Positions 7,847 to 15,348 of a stretch of 52,083 nt of DNA are shown here, one piece after another. The stretch is taken from NCBI RefSeq assembly GCF_016612545.1, contig NZ_JAENRY010000065.1:1-52083 (forward strand), read 5' to 3'. Positions within the stretch are counted from its first letter, which is position 1; each line of letters begins with the position of its first letter. Source of the stretch: Streptomyces sp. MBT65 (lineage in GTDB: Bacteria; Actinomycetota; Actinomycetes; Streptomycetales; Streptomycetaceae). Under the pieces are notes generated by a model. That model worked only from the letters and a program-made list of their open reading frames with translations. It was not told the origin of the DNA and did no database searches. The position numbers and the translations under genes are program-made.

Positions 7847-9886
7847 CTACGGCTCGGTCAGTACGGCTACTCCGGCCACGGGCAGCGTGATGCGGTCGAT
7901 GGACGTCCTCCCTGGGGTCAGGGCGTCGGACATCGGCTCGGGGAGCCCGATCTCGACCTCCTCCTGACCATGGTTCAGCAGGAAGACGAAGCGTCCGCCG
8001 TCGTCCTCGCGGACGGTCGCCTGGACGTGCTCGGGAAGCCCGGGGAGTACGGGCGCGACGGACGCCGTACGGCACACGTCGTCGGTCAGGGACCGCATGG
8101 CCTCCGGTCCGAGACGCGTGGCGACATACCAGGCATGTCCCTCGCCGAAGGAGTGCCGGGTGACGGCCGGCTGCCCCGCAAGATGTCCGGAGTCGAACTC
8201 GACCACCGTCTGGGCGCCTTCGGGTATGAGGGACTCCGACCACAGGTCGGCGCGGCTGACTGTGCCGTCCGCGTGCCGGACGTCGACCGTCTCCTTCTCC
8301 GCCAGCGGCCAGAACTCCTCGACGCGAAGGCCGAGCACCTCGCGCAGTGGGGCTGGGTATCCGCCAAGGTGCACCCGGTCGCAGTCGTCGACGATGCCGG
8401 AGAAGAACGACATCAGCAGGTGGCCGCCGCCGCGGACGAACTCGGTGAGGCGTTCGGCGTCCCGTTCCTTCAGCAGGTACAGGTTGGGCGCGACGACGAG
8501 GCGATAGCCGGACAGATCCCGGTCGGGGGGTACGACGTCGCAGGCGATGCCGGCTTCGAACAGCGGGCGGTAGTGGGCGAGCGCGATGTCCATCTGGCTG
8601 AGCGCGGTGGACGGGTGCGAGTCCAGCTCCAGGGCCCACCAGCTGTTCCAGTCCAGCACCAGGGCGACCTTGGCGGTCGAGCGGGTGCCGGCGATCTGCG
8701 GCACGGAGGCCAACTCCCGCCCCAGCTCGCGCACTTCGCGGAAGATGCGGGTGTCGGTGCCGCCGTGCGGAACCATCGCCGAGTGGTACTTCTCGGCACC
8801 GCCCCGGGACTGGCGCCACTGGAAGTACAGCACCGCGTCCGCGCCCTGAGCGATGGCCTGCCAACTCCACAGCCGCATCCGGCCCGGCGGCTTGGGTCCG
8901 TTGCGTTCACGCCAGTTGACCGCGCTGGGCGCCTGCTCCATCAGCATCCACGGCTGTCCCGCGCGGGCGGAGCGGGTGACGTCGAAGATGAACCCCGCCG
9001 CGACACGTGTGTCCTTGTCGTGCGGGTCCTGGTAAACGTCGACCGAGACGACGTCCTCCTCGGCGGCCCACCGGAAGGCGTCGACGGGCTTGTGGACGCC
9101 GATGAAGTTCGTCGTGACGGGAACGTCGGGGGTGATCCGGCGCAGGACCTCCTTCTCCGCCAGGTAGCACTGCAGCAACGCGTCGTCGGAGAAGCGGGCG
9201 AAGTCCAACTGCTGGGCGGGGTTGGGAAAGGTCGGTGCAAGCCGCGGCGGCAGTATCTCGTCGAAACTGTCGTAGTGCTGCGCCCAGAAGGCCGTCGACC
9301 AGGCGTCGTTGAGGGCTTCGACGTTGCCGTAGCGCTCGGACAGCCAGCGCCGGAAGTCGCTCGCCGACTCGTCGCACCAGCACTGCGGGGTGTGGCAGCC
9401 GTACTCGTTGCCGATGTGCCACAGCTCCAGCGCGGGATGGTCGGCGTACCGGGTGGCCAGCTGCTCGACCAGACGCGCGGCGTACTCGCGGTACACGGGG
9501 CTGGAGGGGCAGTAGTGCTGGCGTCCGCCGGGCCACATGCGGCGGCCGTCGGCGGTCTCGGGGAGGATCTCGGGGTGCAGCCGGGACAGCCAGGGTGGCG
9601 GGGACGCCGTCATGGTGGCCAGGCATACGGCCACGCCGGCCCCGGCGAGGTTGTCCATGACCCGGTCGAACCAGGTGAAGTCGTACTCGCCGGGCCTTGG
9701 TTCCACCTTGGCCCAGGAGAAGATCCCGGCCGTGACCATGGAGACGCCGGCCTCCTTCATCAGCGCGACGTCCTCGGCCCACACCTCCTCCGGCCACTGC
9801 TCAGGGTTGTAGTCGCCGCCGAAGGCGATCCCGGCCGGGCGCAGACGCCGTCGGTTGTCGATCGGTACTGAGGGTGCTTGGTACAT
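7847..9886 (-). CDS. GH42 beta-galactosidase, intracellular
   Basis: 679 aa, the usual GH42 length, with no signal peptide. It hydrolyses beta-galactosides in the cytoplasm. The TIM barrel has the acid/base Glu161 in WHIGNEYG and the nucleophile Glu317 in WMLMEQAPS. The zinc-binding cysteines typical of the family (Cys126, 164, 169, 171) are present. The trimerisation (about 400-600) and C-terminal beta domains follow. The start ATG lies only 7 nt after the predicted -10 hexamer with no Shine-Dalgarno, so the mRNA may be leaderless. Its promoter carries the AT-rich element shared with the ABC importer, placing it in the same regulon. It would supply galactose to the oxidative pathway encoded at 13761-19028. 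Confidence 0.92.
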   Translation of the reverse strand: MYQAPSVPIDNRRRLRPAGIAFGGDYNPEQWPEEVWAEDVALMKEAGVSMVTAGIFSWAKVEPRPGEYDFTWFDRVMDNLAGAGVAVCLATMTASPPPWLSRLHPEILPETADGRRMWPGGRQHYCPSSPVYREYAARLVEQLATRYADHPALELWHIGNEYGCHTPQCWCDESASDFRRWLSERYGNVEALNDAWSTAFWAQHYDSFDEILPPRLAPTFPNPAQQLDFARFSDDALLQCYLAEKEVLRRITPDVPVTTNFIGVHKPVDAFRWAAEEDVVSVDVYQDPHDKDTRVAAGFIFDVTRSARAGQPWMLMEQAPSAVNWRERNGPKPPGRMRLWSWQAIAQGADAVLYFQWRQSRGGAEKYHSAMVPHGGTDTRIFREVRELGRELASVPQIAGTRSTAKVALVLDWNSWWALELDSHPSTALSQMDIALAHYRPLFEAGIACDVVPPDRDLSGYRLVVAPNLYLLKERDAERLTEFVRGGGHLLMSFFSGIVDDCDRVHLGGYPAPLREVLGLRVEEFWPLAEKETVDVRHADGTVSRADLWSESLIPEGAQTVVEFDSGHLAGQPAVTRHSFGEGHAWYVATRLGPEAMRSLTDDVCRTASVAPVLPGLPEHVQATVREDDGGRFVFLLNHGQEEVEIGLPEPMSDALTPGRTSIDRITLPVAGVAVLTEP

Positions 9887-9893
9887 GCCGGTC

Positions 9894-9923
9894 AGTCTTG
9901 AAGCGCCATCGCCAGACAGTCAA
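9894..9923 (-). promoter_or_regulatory. GH42 promoter
   Basis: Minus strand: TTGACT (9918-9923), an 18-nt spacer, then AAGACT (9894-9899), ending 7 nt before the ATG at 9886. It is nearly identical in layout to the promoter at 13657-13690, including the following GACCGGCA. Confidence 0.5.
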
Positions 9924-9927
9924 GATG

Positions 9928-9947
9928 TATTCATAATTAATTGAAAC
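9928..9947. promoter_or_regulatory. AT-rich operator, copy 2
   Basis: TATTCATAATTAATTGAAAC, identical over 20 bases to 13694-13713. With flanks, 30 bases starting GTCAAGAT match with a single difference. It contains TTCA-N8-TGAA symmetry and lies next to the GH42 -35 box. Confidence 0.65.
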
Positions 9948-9986
9948 ATCTGAGGCGGGGTGAGTACGGGAGGGGAGAGGCGCGTG

Positions 9987-10036
9987 ATGACGGAATGCCG
10001 CAGGACGACGGGGTGCGTGCGCTGTGACCTCGGCCG
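9987..10036 (+). pseudogene. Truncated duplicate of the SDR gene start
   Basis: Bases 9987-10014 (MTECRR...) match the start of the SDR gene at 13761 almost base for base and are preceded by the same GAGGGGAGA ribosome-binding region. Bases 10016-10036 then match that gene's bases around 13963-13983, with a single difference: VRCD in this copy, VRCDVTSAA in the intact gene. About 150 bp between these blocks is deleted. This is a duplicated promoter plus gene start left as a scar. Confidence 0.6.
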
Positions 10037-10109
10037 CAGGGTCCACGTCCATCGCCTGACGACACGGCGGTCCAGGCGGCGCCACGTGGCATGGGCGCCG
10101 ACCCTGGTC

Positions 10110-10230
10110 TGCGCCGGCAGCCTCGTCGAGTACGGCTGTGCGCCGTGCGAAGTCGCGCATCGGGCGGGTGAAGAGATGCTCGACGATCCACCGCTCGGGC
10201 AACGCCAGGAAGCCACGCAGGTCGCTGCGT
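10110..10230 (-). pseudogene. IS5-type transposase C-terminal relic
   Basis: The minus strand reads DLRGFLALPERWIVEHLF, then TRPMRDFARRTAVLDEA. Intact IS5-type transposases have GFxxLPRRWVVERTFxW...RLxRDYxRRTDxSEAM here, carrying the catalytic Glu (E of WIVE). Nothing upstream or downstream extends the match. The rest of 9947-10364 contains only this and the SDR scar. Confidence 0.5.
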
Positions 10231-10364
10231 GTGGCATCGCCAACGCCAGTGCGAGCAACCGGACATGGGCACTCAAGGGTGGCGACCCTCGACATTGGCT
10301 CAAGCCTGGAGTGGGACGGCGACTTGGTCCGTCGCGAGGGGCGGGACCGTCCGGTCCGGCGGCG

Positions 10365-11294
10365 TCAGCCCTTTACGCTGCCCTCGGTCAGACCGCTGCG
10401 CCAGAAGCGCTGCAGGGCGACCATGGCGATCATCAGGGGGACGACGGAGACGAAGGCACCTCCGACGGTCAGTTGGTAGAGCTGTGGTTGGCGGTCGGCG
10501 AAGGACTGCCACGAGGTCAGGCCGAGGGTGATGGGATACAGCTTGGAGTCGGACAGCATGACCAGTGGCAGGAAGTAGTTGTTCCAGATGCCGACGAACT
10601 GGAAAAGGAAGATCGTCACCAGGGCGGGGGTCATGATGCGCAGAGCGACGACCGTGAAGATACGGATCTCTCCCGCGCCGTCGATGCGGGCTGCCTCCAA
10701 CAACTCGTCCGGTATGGATGCTGCGGCGTAGATCCGGCACAGGTACACACCGAAGGGACTGACGAAGCTCGGCAGCAGCACGGCCCAGTAGGTGTTGGCC
10801 AGGCCCGCCTTGCTGAACAGCAGGTACATGGGCAGCGCGAGCGCCGTGGCAGGGATCAGGACGCCACCCAGCACGACGTTGAAGATCGTGTCGCGGCCGG
10901 TGAAGGAGAACTTGGCCAGCGCGTAGCCGGACATCGCGGCCAGAAGTGTCGCCACGCCTGCGCCGACGCCCGCGTACAGCAGGCTGTTGAACGCCCAGCG
11001 AAGGTAGATCGCGTGGTCGTAGGTGACCACTTGGTGCAGGTTGCTCAGGAACTGGGGATGGGAGAACCACAGTCCGAAGCTGCCGAACAGGTTGCCGGTG
11101 GACTTGGTCGAGGCCACGGCGAGCCAGTACACGGGGAGCAGGAAGTACCCGGCGGCGGCCACGAGAAGGCCGGTGACGAGGATGCGACTGCGCGTGGTGA
11201 CCCCGGTGATGCCGCCGCGCGGTGTCGTGCTGTCGTCGGAGGCCGGCGACTCGGCACTCGGCGGGACTTCGCGGGCCGGTGTCTGGAGACTCAC
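10365..11294 (-). CDS. CUT1 sugar ABC transporter permease (MalG-like)
   Basis: 309-aa inner-membrane permease of a carbohydrate importer. An N-terminal cytoplasmic tail (about 35 residues) is followed by six hydrophobic segments. The ATPase-contacting EAA loop is ELLEAARIDGAGEIRIFTVV, and the C-terminus VAL..FWRSGLTEGSVKG is typical of MalG relatives. The start overlaps the stop of the upstream permease by 4 bp, giving translational coupling. It is the last gene of the minus-strand operon SBP-permease-permease. No ATP-binding subunit lies nearby, so it presumably relies on a shared ATPase of the MsiK type. Confidence 0.93.
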   Translation of the reverse strand: MSLQTPAREVPPSAESPASDDSTTPRGGITGVTTRSRILVTGLLVAAAGYFLLPVYWLAVASTKSTGNLFGSFGLWFSHPQFLSNLHQVVTYDHAIYLRWAFNSLLYAGVGAGVATLLAAMSGYALAKFSFTGRDTIFNVVLGGVLIPATALALPMYLLFSKAGLANTYWAVLLPSFVSPFGVYLCRIYAAASIPDELLEAARIDGAGEIRIFTVVALRIMTPALVTIFLFQFVGIWNNYFLPLVMLSDSKLYPITLGLTSWQSFADRQPQLYQLTVGGAFVSVVPLMIAMVALQRFWRSGLTEGSVKG

Positions 11295-12196
11295 GCGTCC
11301 TCACCTCTCTTGTTGATCAGCCGCAGGAATCCGAAGGAGAGCGCGAATGCGGCGAGGGCGAGCAGCACTGCTTCGGCGGCGGCGAGGTGGTAGTTGTCGT
11401 TGGTGAACGCCTCGTTGTAGGCGCTGAGGTTGGGGGTGTAGGCGCTGTCGATGCTCGATGAGACGGGCTTGAGCACCAGCGGCTCCGCGAACAGTTGCAG
11501 CGTGCCGATGATGGTGAAGACCGTGGTGAGGATCAACGCGGGGCGCAGCAGCGGCAGTTTGACGTGCCGGACCGTCGCCCACGCGCTGGCGCCGTCGATG
11601 CGGGCGGCCTCGTACAGCTCCGCGGGGATGGTGCGCAACTGGGCGACAAGAACCAGGACGTTGTAGCCGGCGAACTCCCAGGTGACGATGTTCGCGATGG
11701 ACCACAGGACCGTGTTTCCGCCCAGGAGGTCGACCGATATGCCCAGGTGGTGCATGCCGTCCACGAGCGGGCTGACTCCCGGAACGTACAAGAAGCCCCA
11801 CAGGATGGACGCGATCACCCCCGGAACGCCGTAGGGCAGGAAGAAGGCGGCGCGGAAGAACCGCACGCCTCTGGCCGAGGCGCTGTCCAGCAGCAGCGCG
11901 AGCCCGGCGGACAACGCGACCATCACCGGCACCTGGACGGCCGCGAACAGCAGTACGCGGCCGATGCTGCGCACAAAGGCGTGGTCGGACAACGCGTCGG
12001 AGTAGTTGCGCAGCCCTACGAAGGCGGTGTGGCTGCCGCCGAGTCCCAGGGCTCCGGTGTGCTCGACATCCATGACGCTCTGGTAGACGGCGTAGCCGAT
12101 GGGGACGGCGAAGGTCAGTAGGAACAGAAGGAGGAATGGCGCGACGAAGGCGACGGGCACCAGGTTTCTGCGGCGGCGGGGCGCTCGGGTGGACAT
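11291..12196 (-). CDS. CUT1 sugar ABC transporter permease (MalF-like)
   Basis: 301 aa with six predicted transmembrane segments: the first at PVAFVAPFLLLFLLTFAVPI, the last before SFGFLRLINKRGEDA. The EAA loop is ELYEAARIDGASAWATVRHV. It pairs with the downstream permease (ATGA overlap at 11291-11294) to form the membrane channel. It lies 64 bp after the solute-binding-protein gene on the same strand. The context of GH42 beta-galactosidase and galactose-oxidation genes suggests a galactoside or galacto-oligosaccharide substrate. Confidence 0.93.
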   Translation of the reverse strand: MSTRAPRRRRNLVPVAFVAPFLLLFLLTFAVPIGYAVYQSVMDVEHTGALGLGGSHTAFVGLRNYSDALSDHAFVRSIGRVLLFAAVQVPVMVALSAGLALLLDSASARGVRFFRAAFFLPYGVPGVIASILWGFLYVPGVSPLVDGMHHLGISVDLLGGNTVLWSIANIVTWEFAGYNVLVLVAQLRTIPAELYEAARIDGASAWATVRHVKLPLLRPALILTTVFTIIGTLQLFAEPLVLKPVSSSIDSAYTPNLSAYNEAFTNDNYHLAAAEAVLLALAAFALSFGFLRLINKRGEDA

Positions 12197-12260
12197 CAGG
12201 ATTCTTTCTGGAGTCCGGAGGGGAGAACGGCGGCGGCCGTGTCGCGCCCTCCGGAGGCGG

Positions 12261-13607
12261 TCACTGGCCGGTGGAGACCTTCAAGCCCTTCCTCTTCAGG
12301 TCCTCGACGGTCTGCTTCTGCGCCTGCTGGACCGCGGAGACGAACGTGCCCTTGCCGGCCAGGGCGGCCTGGAAGCCGTCGTTGAGGTGCTGGTAGGTGG
12401 CGTCGATCGTCGGTATCCACTTCCACGAGGTGTCGATGCTCTTGTCCGCCTGCGCGAAGACCTCGTTGTACTTCTGGTCTCCGAAGAACTTCGACGGCTT
12501 GTCCAGCGAGGAGCCCTTGTACGCGTCGGCCCCCGCGGGCCAGCCGTATCCGCCCTGCAGCAGCAGGTCGACGCTTGCCGGGTCGGTGTTGAGCCACTCG
12601 GCGAACTTCAGGGCCTCGGGGGTGTGCTTGGCGCCCTTGAGGACAGCCGTGGAGGATCCTCCCCAGTTCGCGGACACGTTCGCGCCCTTCGTCCACTGCG
12701 GCATGGGTGCGACGGCCCATTTGCCGGTGGTCTGGGGAGCGTTGCCGCTGATGATGGCGTCGCCCCACTGGGCACTGACCCACGAGGTGATGGCACCGGT
12801 CTGCAGGTCCTTGTACCAGCCGTTGGCGAAGTCGGGTTCGGTCTTGATCACTTTCTCGCCGCGCAGCTTGTCCCAGAAGGCGGCGACCTTGAGGGTCTGC
12901 GGGGAGTCGATGTTCACCGTCCAGGTGTCGCCGTTCACGCCGAACCACTTGGCGCCGGCCTGCCAGGCGAGTGCGGTGAACCAGGCGGAGTTTCCGGCGG
13001 GGAAGGTGCTGATGTAGGCCTTCGGATCGGCGTCGTGGATCTTCTGCGCGGCCTGGGCGAACTCGTCCCAGGTGGCGGGCGGCGCAATGCCCCATTTCTT
13101 GAACAGGTCGGAGCGGTAGAACAGGCCCATCGGGCCGGACGCCTGGGGGATCGCGTAGACCTTCGAGTCGAAGACTCCCTGCTGCCACTGCCAGTCCACG
13201 AACTTGGACTTGTCCTTGTCCGCGCCGTACTGGGACAGGTTCACCAGGCCGTTCTCCAGCAGGAACGAGGGGATCTCCTGGTATTCCACCTGTGCCAGAT
13301 CGGGCGCGTTGCCGCTCTTGAGCGCGGCGCGCATTTTCGCGTAGCCGCCGCTGCTGCCCGCCGGGATCTTCTCCAGTTTGACGTGGATGTCCGGGTGGGT
13401 GGCGTTCCACTTGTCGACGGCTTTGTCGACGCCGGGAACCCATGACCAGAAGCGCAGGTCGACCTTCTGGCCGGGCTTGGCAGGCGCCTGGGCTCCCTTG
13501 TCCTGCGAACTGTTCGAACCCCCGCAGGCGGAGATCACCAGGGCGGTGGCGGCAAGGGTCGCTGCGAGTGCGCCCCGGCTTCTGCGGAGGTGTGTGGTGC
13601 GGCTCAT
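12261..13607 (-). CDS. Sugar ABC transporter solute-binding lipoprotein
   Basis: 448 aa, extracytoplasmic receptor of the importer. A lipoprotein signal ends in the lipobox VISAC (Cys about 28), followed by the GSNSSQDKG linker and an SBP_bac_1-type fold (KVDLRFWSWVPGVDKAVDKW at the start of the mature domain). The ATG at 13605-13607 has GGAAGGA upstream on the minus strand. The promoter (TTGACG-N18-GAGACT) lies beside the AT-rich operator at 13694-13713, almost identical to that of the GH42 gene, so import and hydrolysis should be co-regulated. It is divergent from the galactose-oxidation operon. Confidence 0.92.
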   Translation of the reverse strand: MSRTTHLRRSRGALAATLAATALVISACGGSNSSQDKGAQAPAKPGQKVDLRFWSWVPGVDKAVDKWNATHPDIHVKLEKIPAGSSGGYAKMRAALKSGNAPDLAQVEYQEIPSFLLENGLVNLSQYGADKDKSKFVDWQWQQGVFDSKVYAIPQASGPMGLFYRSDLFKKWGIAPPATWDEFAQAAQKIHDADPKAYISTFPAGNSAWFTALAWQAGAKWFGVNGDTWTVNIDSPQTLKVAAFWDKLRGEKVIKTEPDFANGWYKDLQTGAITSWVSAQWGDAIISGNAPQTTGKWAVAPMPQWTKGANVSANWGGSSTAVLKGAKHTPEALKFAEWLNTDPASVDLLLQGGYGWPAGADAYKGSSLDKPSKFFGDQKYNEVFAQADKSIDTSWKWIPTIDATYQHLNDGFQAALAGKGTFVSAVQQAQKQTVEDLKRKGLKVSTGQ

Positions 13608-13656
13608 GGGAGGAGGTCCTTCCTCGCTTCGTGCTGAAACGTGCCTGTTGCTGCCG

Positions 13657-13690
13657 GTCAGTCTCGGAGCGGCATTGCCACCTCGTCAAG
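13657..13690 (-). promoter_or_regulatory. Promoter of the importer operon
   Basis: Minus strand TTGACG, an 18-nt spacer, then GAGACT, followed by GACCGGCA. This is the same arrangement as the GH42 promoter. Confidence 0.5.
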
Positions 13691-13693
13691 ATA

Positions 13694-13713
13694 TATTCAT
13701 AATTAATTGAAAC
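13694..13713. promoter_or_regulatory. AT-rich operator, copy 3
   Basis: TATTCATAATTAATTGAAAC between the divergent importer and SDR genes, beside the importer -35 box. On the plus strand its right edge provides TTGAAA, a possible -35 for the SDR operon. Same 20-mer as 9928-9947 and related to 5627-5643. Confidence 0.65.
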
Positions 13714-13760
13714 AGCTATGGTGGGTGCGCGCAGCAGTCATCAGAGGGGAGACGCACGCG

Positions 13761-14522
13761 ATGACGGAGTGCCGCAGGATGGCGGGGCGGGTGGCGGTGA
13801 TCACCGGCGCAGCGCACGGGATCGGCGCCGCCACGGCACGAAGGCTGGCGGACGAGGGCGCGAGCGTCGTGGTCACGGACGTGGACGACGCAGCGGGCAA
13901 GGCGCTCGCCGCAGGCATCGGGGAGAGCGGCGGACGCGCGGAGTACGTACGGTGCGATGTGACCTCGGCCGCCGATTGGGAGAACCTGGCCCGCCATGTC
14001 GCTGAGCACCACGGGCGACTGGACGTACTGCACAGCAACGCCTTCGCCCAACTCAACAAGCCCGCCCACGAGTTGAGCGAGGCCGAGTGGGACGGTCAGA
14101 TGGCCGTACTGCTCAAACCGGCCTGGCGCGGGATGAAGACCTTCGCGGCCATGCTGCGCCAGGCGTCGGGGTCCGTCGTGCTCACCTCCTCGGTGCACGC
14201 GGTCATCGGCATTCCCGGCCATGCCGCCTATGCCGCCGCGAAGGGTGCGTTGTGCTCGCTGGGGCGGCAGTTGGCCGTCGAGTACGGGCCGGACATCCGG
14301 GTCAACACCGTGCTTCCCGGGCCCATCCTCACCGCCGCGTGGGAGGGCATACCGGAGCCCGACCGGGCGCGCAGTGTGGCGGCCACGGCGGCCAAGCGCT
14401 TCGGGCAGCCGGAGGAGGTGGCCGCCGCGGTCGCCTTCCTCGCATCGGCGGACGCCTCCTATGTGACCGGAGCCAGCCTCGTGGTCGATGGAGGATGGAG
14501 CGTCATGAAGGAGTCCTCGTGA
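13761..14522 (+). CDS. SDR-family dehydrogenase, probable galactose 1-dehydrogenase
   Basis: 253 aa. Classical SDR: cofactor motif TGAAHGIG (15-22), Asp40 after the second strand (VVVTD), which favours NAD, and the catalytic Ser144, Tyr157, Lys161 (SSVHAVIGIPGHAAYAAAK). The usual NNAG motif is replaced by HSNAFA (91-96). The start is set by GAGGGGAG upstream of ATG 13761. It is first in an operon with an FCD regulator, galactonate dehydratase, KDPGal aldolase, sugar kinase and lactonase. The missing first step of that pathway, oxidation of the aldose to its lactone, is the natural job for this enzyme. The activity is inferred from context; SDR sequence alone does not name the sugar. Confidence 0.75.
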   Translation: MTECRRMAGRVAVITGAAHGIGAATARRLADEGASVVVTDVDDAAGKALAAGIGESGGRAEYVRCDVTSAADWENLARHVAEHHGRLDVLHSNAFAQLNKPAHELSEAEWDGQMAVLLKPAWRGMKTFAAMLRQASGSVVLTSSVHAVIGIPGHAAYAAAKGALCSLGRQLAVEYGPDIRVNTVLPGPILTAAWEGIPEPDRARSVAATAAKRFGQPEEVAAAVAFLASADASYVTGASLVVDGGWSVMKESS

Positions 14523-14592
14523 GCACCGCGCACCTCGCGGTATGCCGTACGAGGCCTCCGCGAACAGCACCGAGACGGAAACGGAGAACCTG

Positions 14593-15348
14593 GTGAGCAA
14601 ACCCGGTAGGGGGCTGCACGGCCAAGCGGTGGAAGAACTGGGCCGGCGCATCATGCGCGGCGACTACCCCCCGGGCACCGTGGTGGACCCGGCCAAGTTC
14701 CAGACCGAACTCGGCGTCAGCCAGACCGTGGTGCGCGAGGCACTGCGCGTGCTGGCCGCCAAGGGCCTGCTCGAATCACGGCAGAAACGCGGCACGACCA
14801 TCCGGCCCCGCGCCGACTGGAACCTGCTCGACAGCGACCTGCTGCGCTGGCAGGGCAGCAGCGCTCCCACCGACGGCTTCCTGGGGGACCTCGCCGAGGT
14901 CCGCGCGATCGTCGAGCCCGCCGGAGCCCGGCTCGCCGCCACCCGCCGAACCCCGGCCGACCTGGACACACTGCGCCAGGCACTCGACGCGATGGCGGCG
15001 GCGGGCACGGACGCGGACGCGATGGTCGAGGCGGACCTGGCCTTCCACCGCGCCCTGCTGGACGCCGCGCACAACGAACTCCTCAGCCGGATGGAGGTCG
15101 TCATCGAGGCAGGCCTGCGCGTGCGCGACCGGATCGTGCACGGCGCCCGGCACTTCGCCGACTCCATCCCCGTGCACCAGAAACTGCTCGACGCCGTCGA
15201 AGCCGGCGATCCGGACGCCGCCGTGGCCGCCGTCGAGTCACTCCTGGCCCAGGCCACCGACGACCTGGCAGCCGTACAGGCACGGAAAGACAAGGAAGAC
15301 CGCGCCGACGACGTCGCGACCGACCCGCCGCCGAAGGAAACTCCTTGA
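14593..15348 (+). CDS. GntR-family regulator, FCD (FadR) subgroup, DgoR-like
   Basis: About 251 aa from GTG 14593, which has GGAG 7 nt upstream; an in-frame ATG at 14542 lacks a ribosome site. N-terminal winged helix (QAVEELGRRIMRGDYPPGTV; recognition helix SQTVVREALRVLAAKGLLES) and C-terminal FCD domain with metal-ligand residues in EADLAFHRALLDAAHN and a later His in IPVHQKLLDAV. FCD regulators commonly sense sugar acids, and E. coli DgoR controls galactonate genes. Here the gene sits between the dehydrogenase and the galactonate dehydratase, so it likely represses this operon until galactonate or KDGal accumulates. The AT-rich sites do not look like a typical FadR-type GT...AC operator. 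Confidence 0.9.
   Translation: MSKPGRGLHGQAVEELGRRIMRGDYPPGTVVDPAKFQTELGVSQTVVREALRVLAAKGLLESRQKRGTTIRPRADWNLLDSDLLRWQGSSAPTDGFLGDLAEVRAIVEPAGARLAATRRTPADLDTLRQALDAMAAAGTDADAMVEADLAFHRALLDAAHNELLSRMEVVIEAGLRVRDRIVHGARHFADSIPVHQKLLDAVEAGDPDAAVAAVESLLAQATDDLAAVQARKDKEDRADDVATDPPPKETP

Noticed and set aside
14593..15348. Assigning the AT-rich 20-mer to the FCD regulator
   Set aside because: The site lacks the GT...AC half-sites usual for this family; association by proximity alone is not enough.
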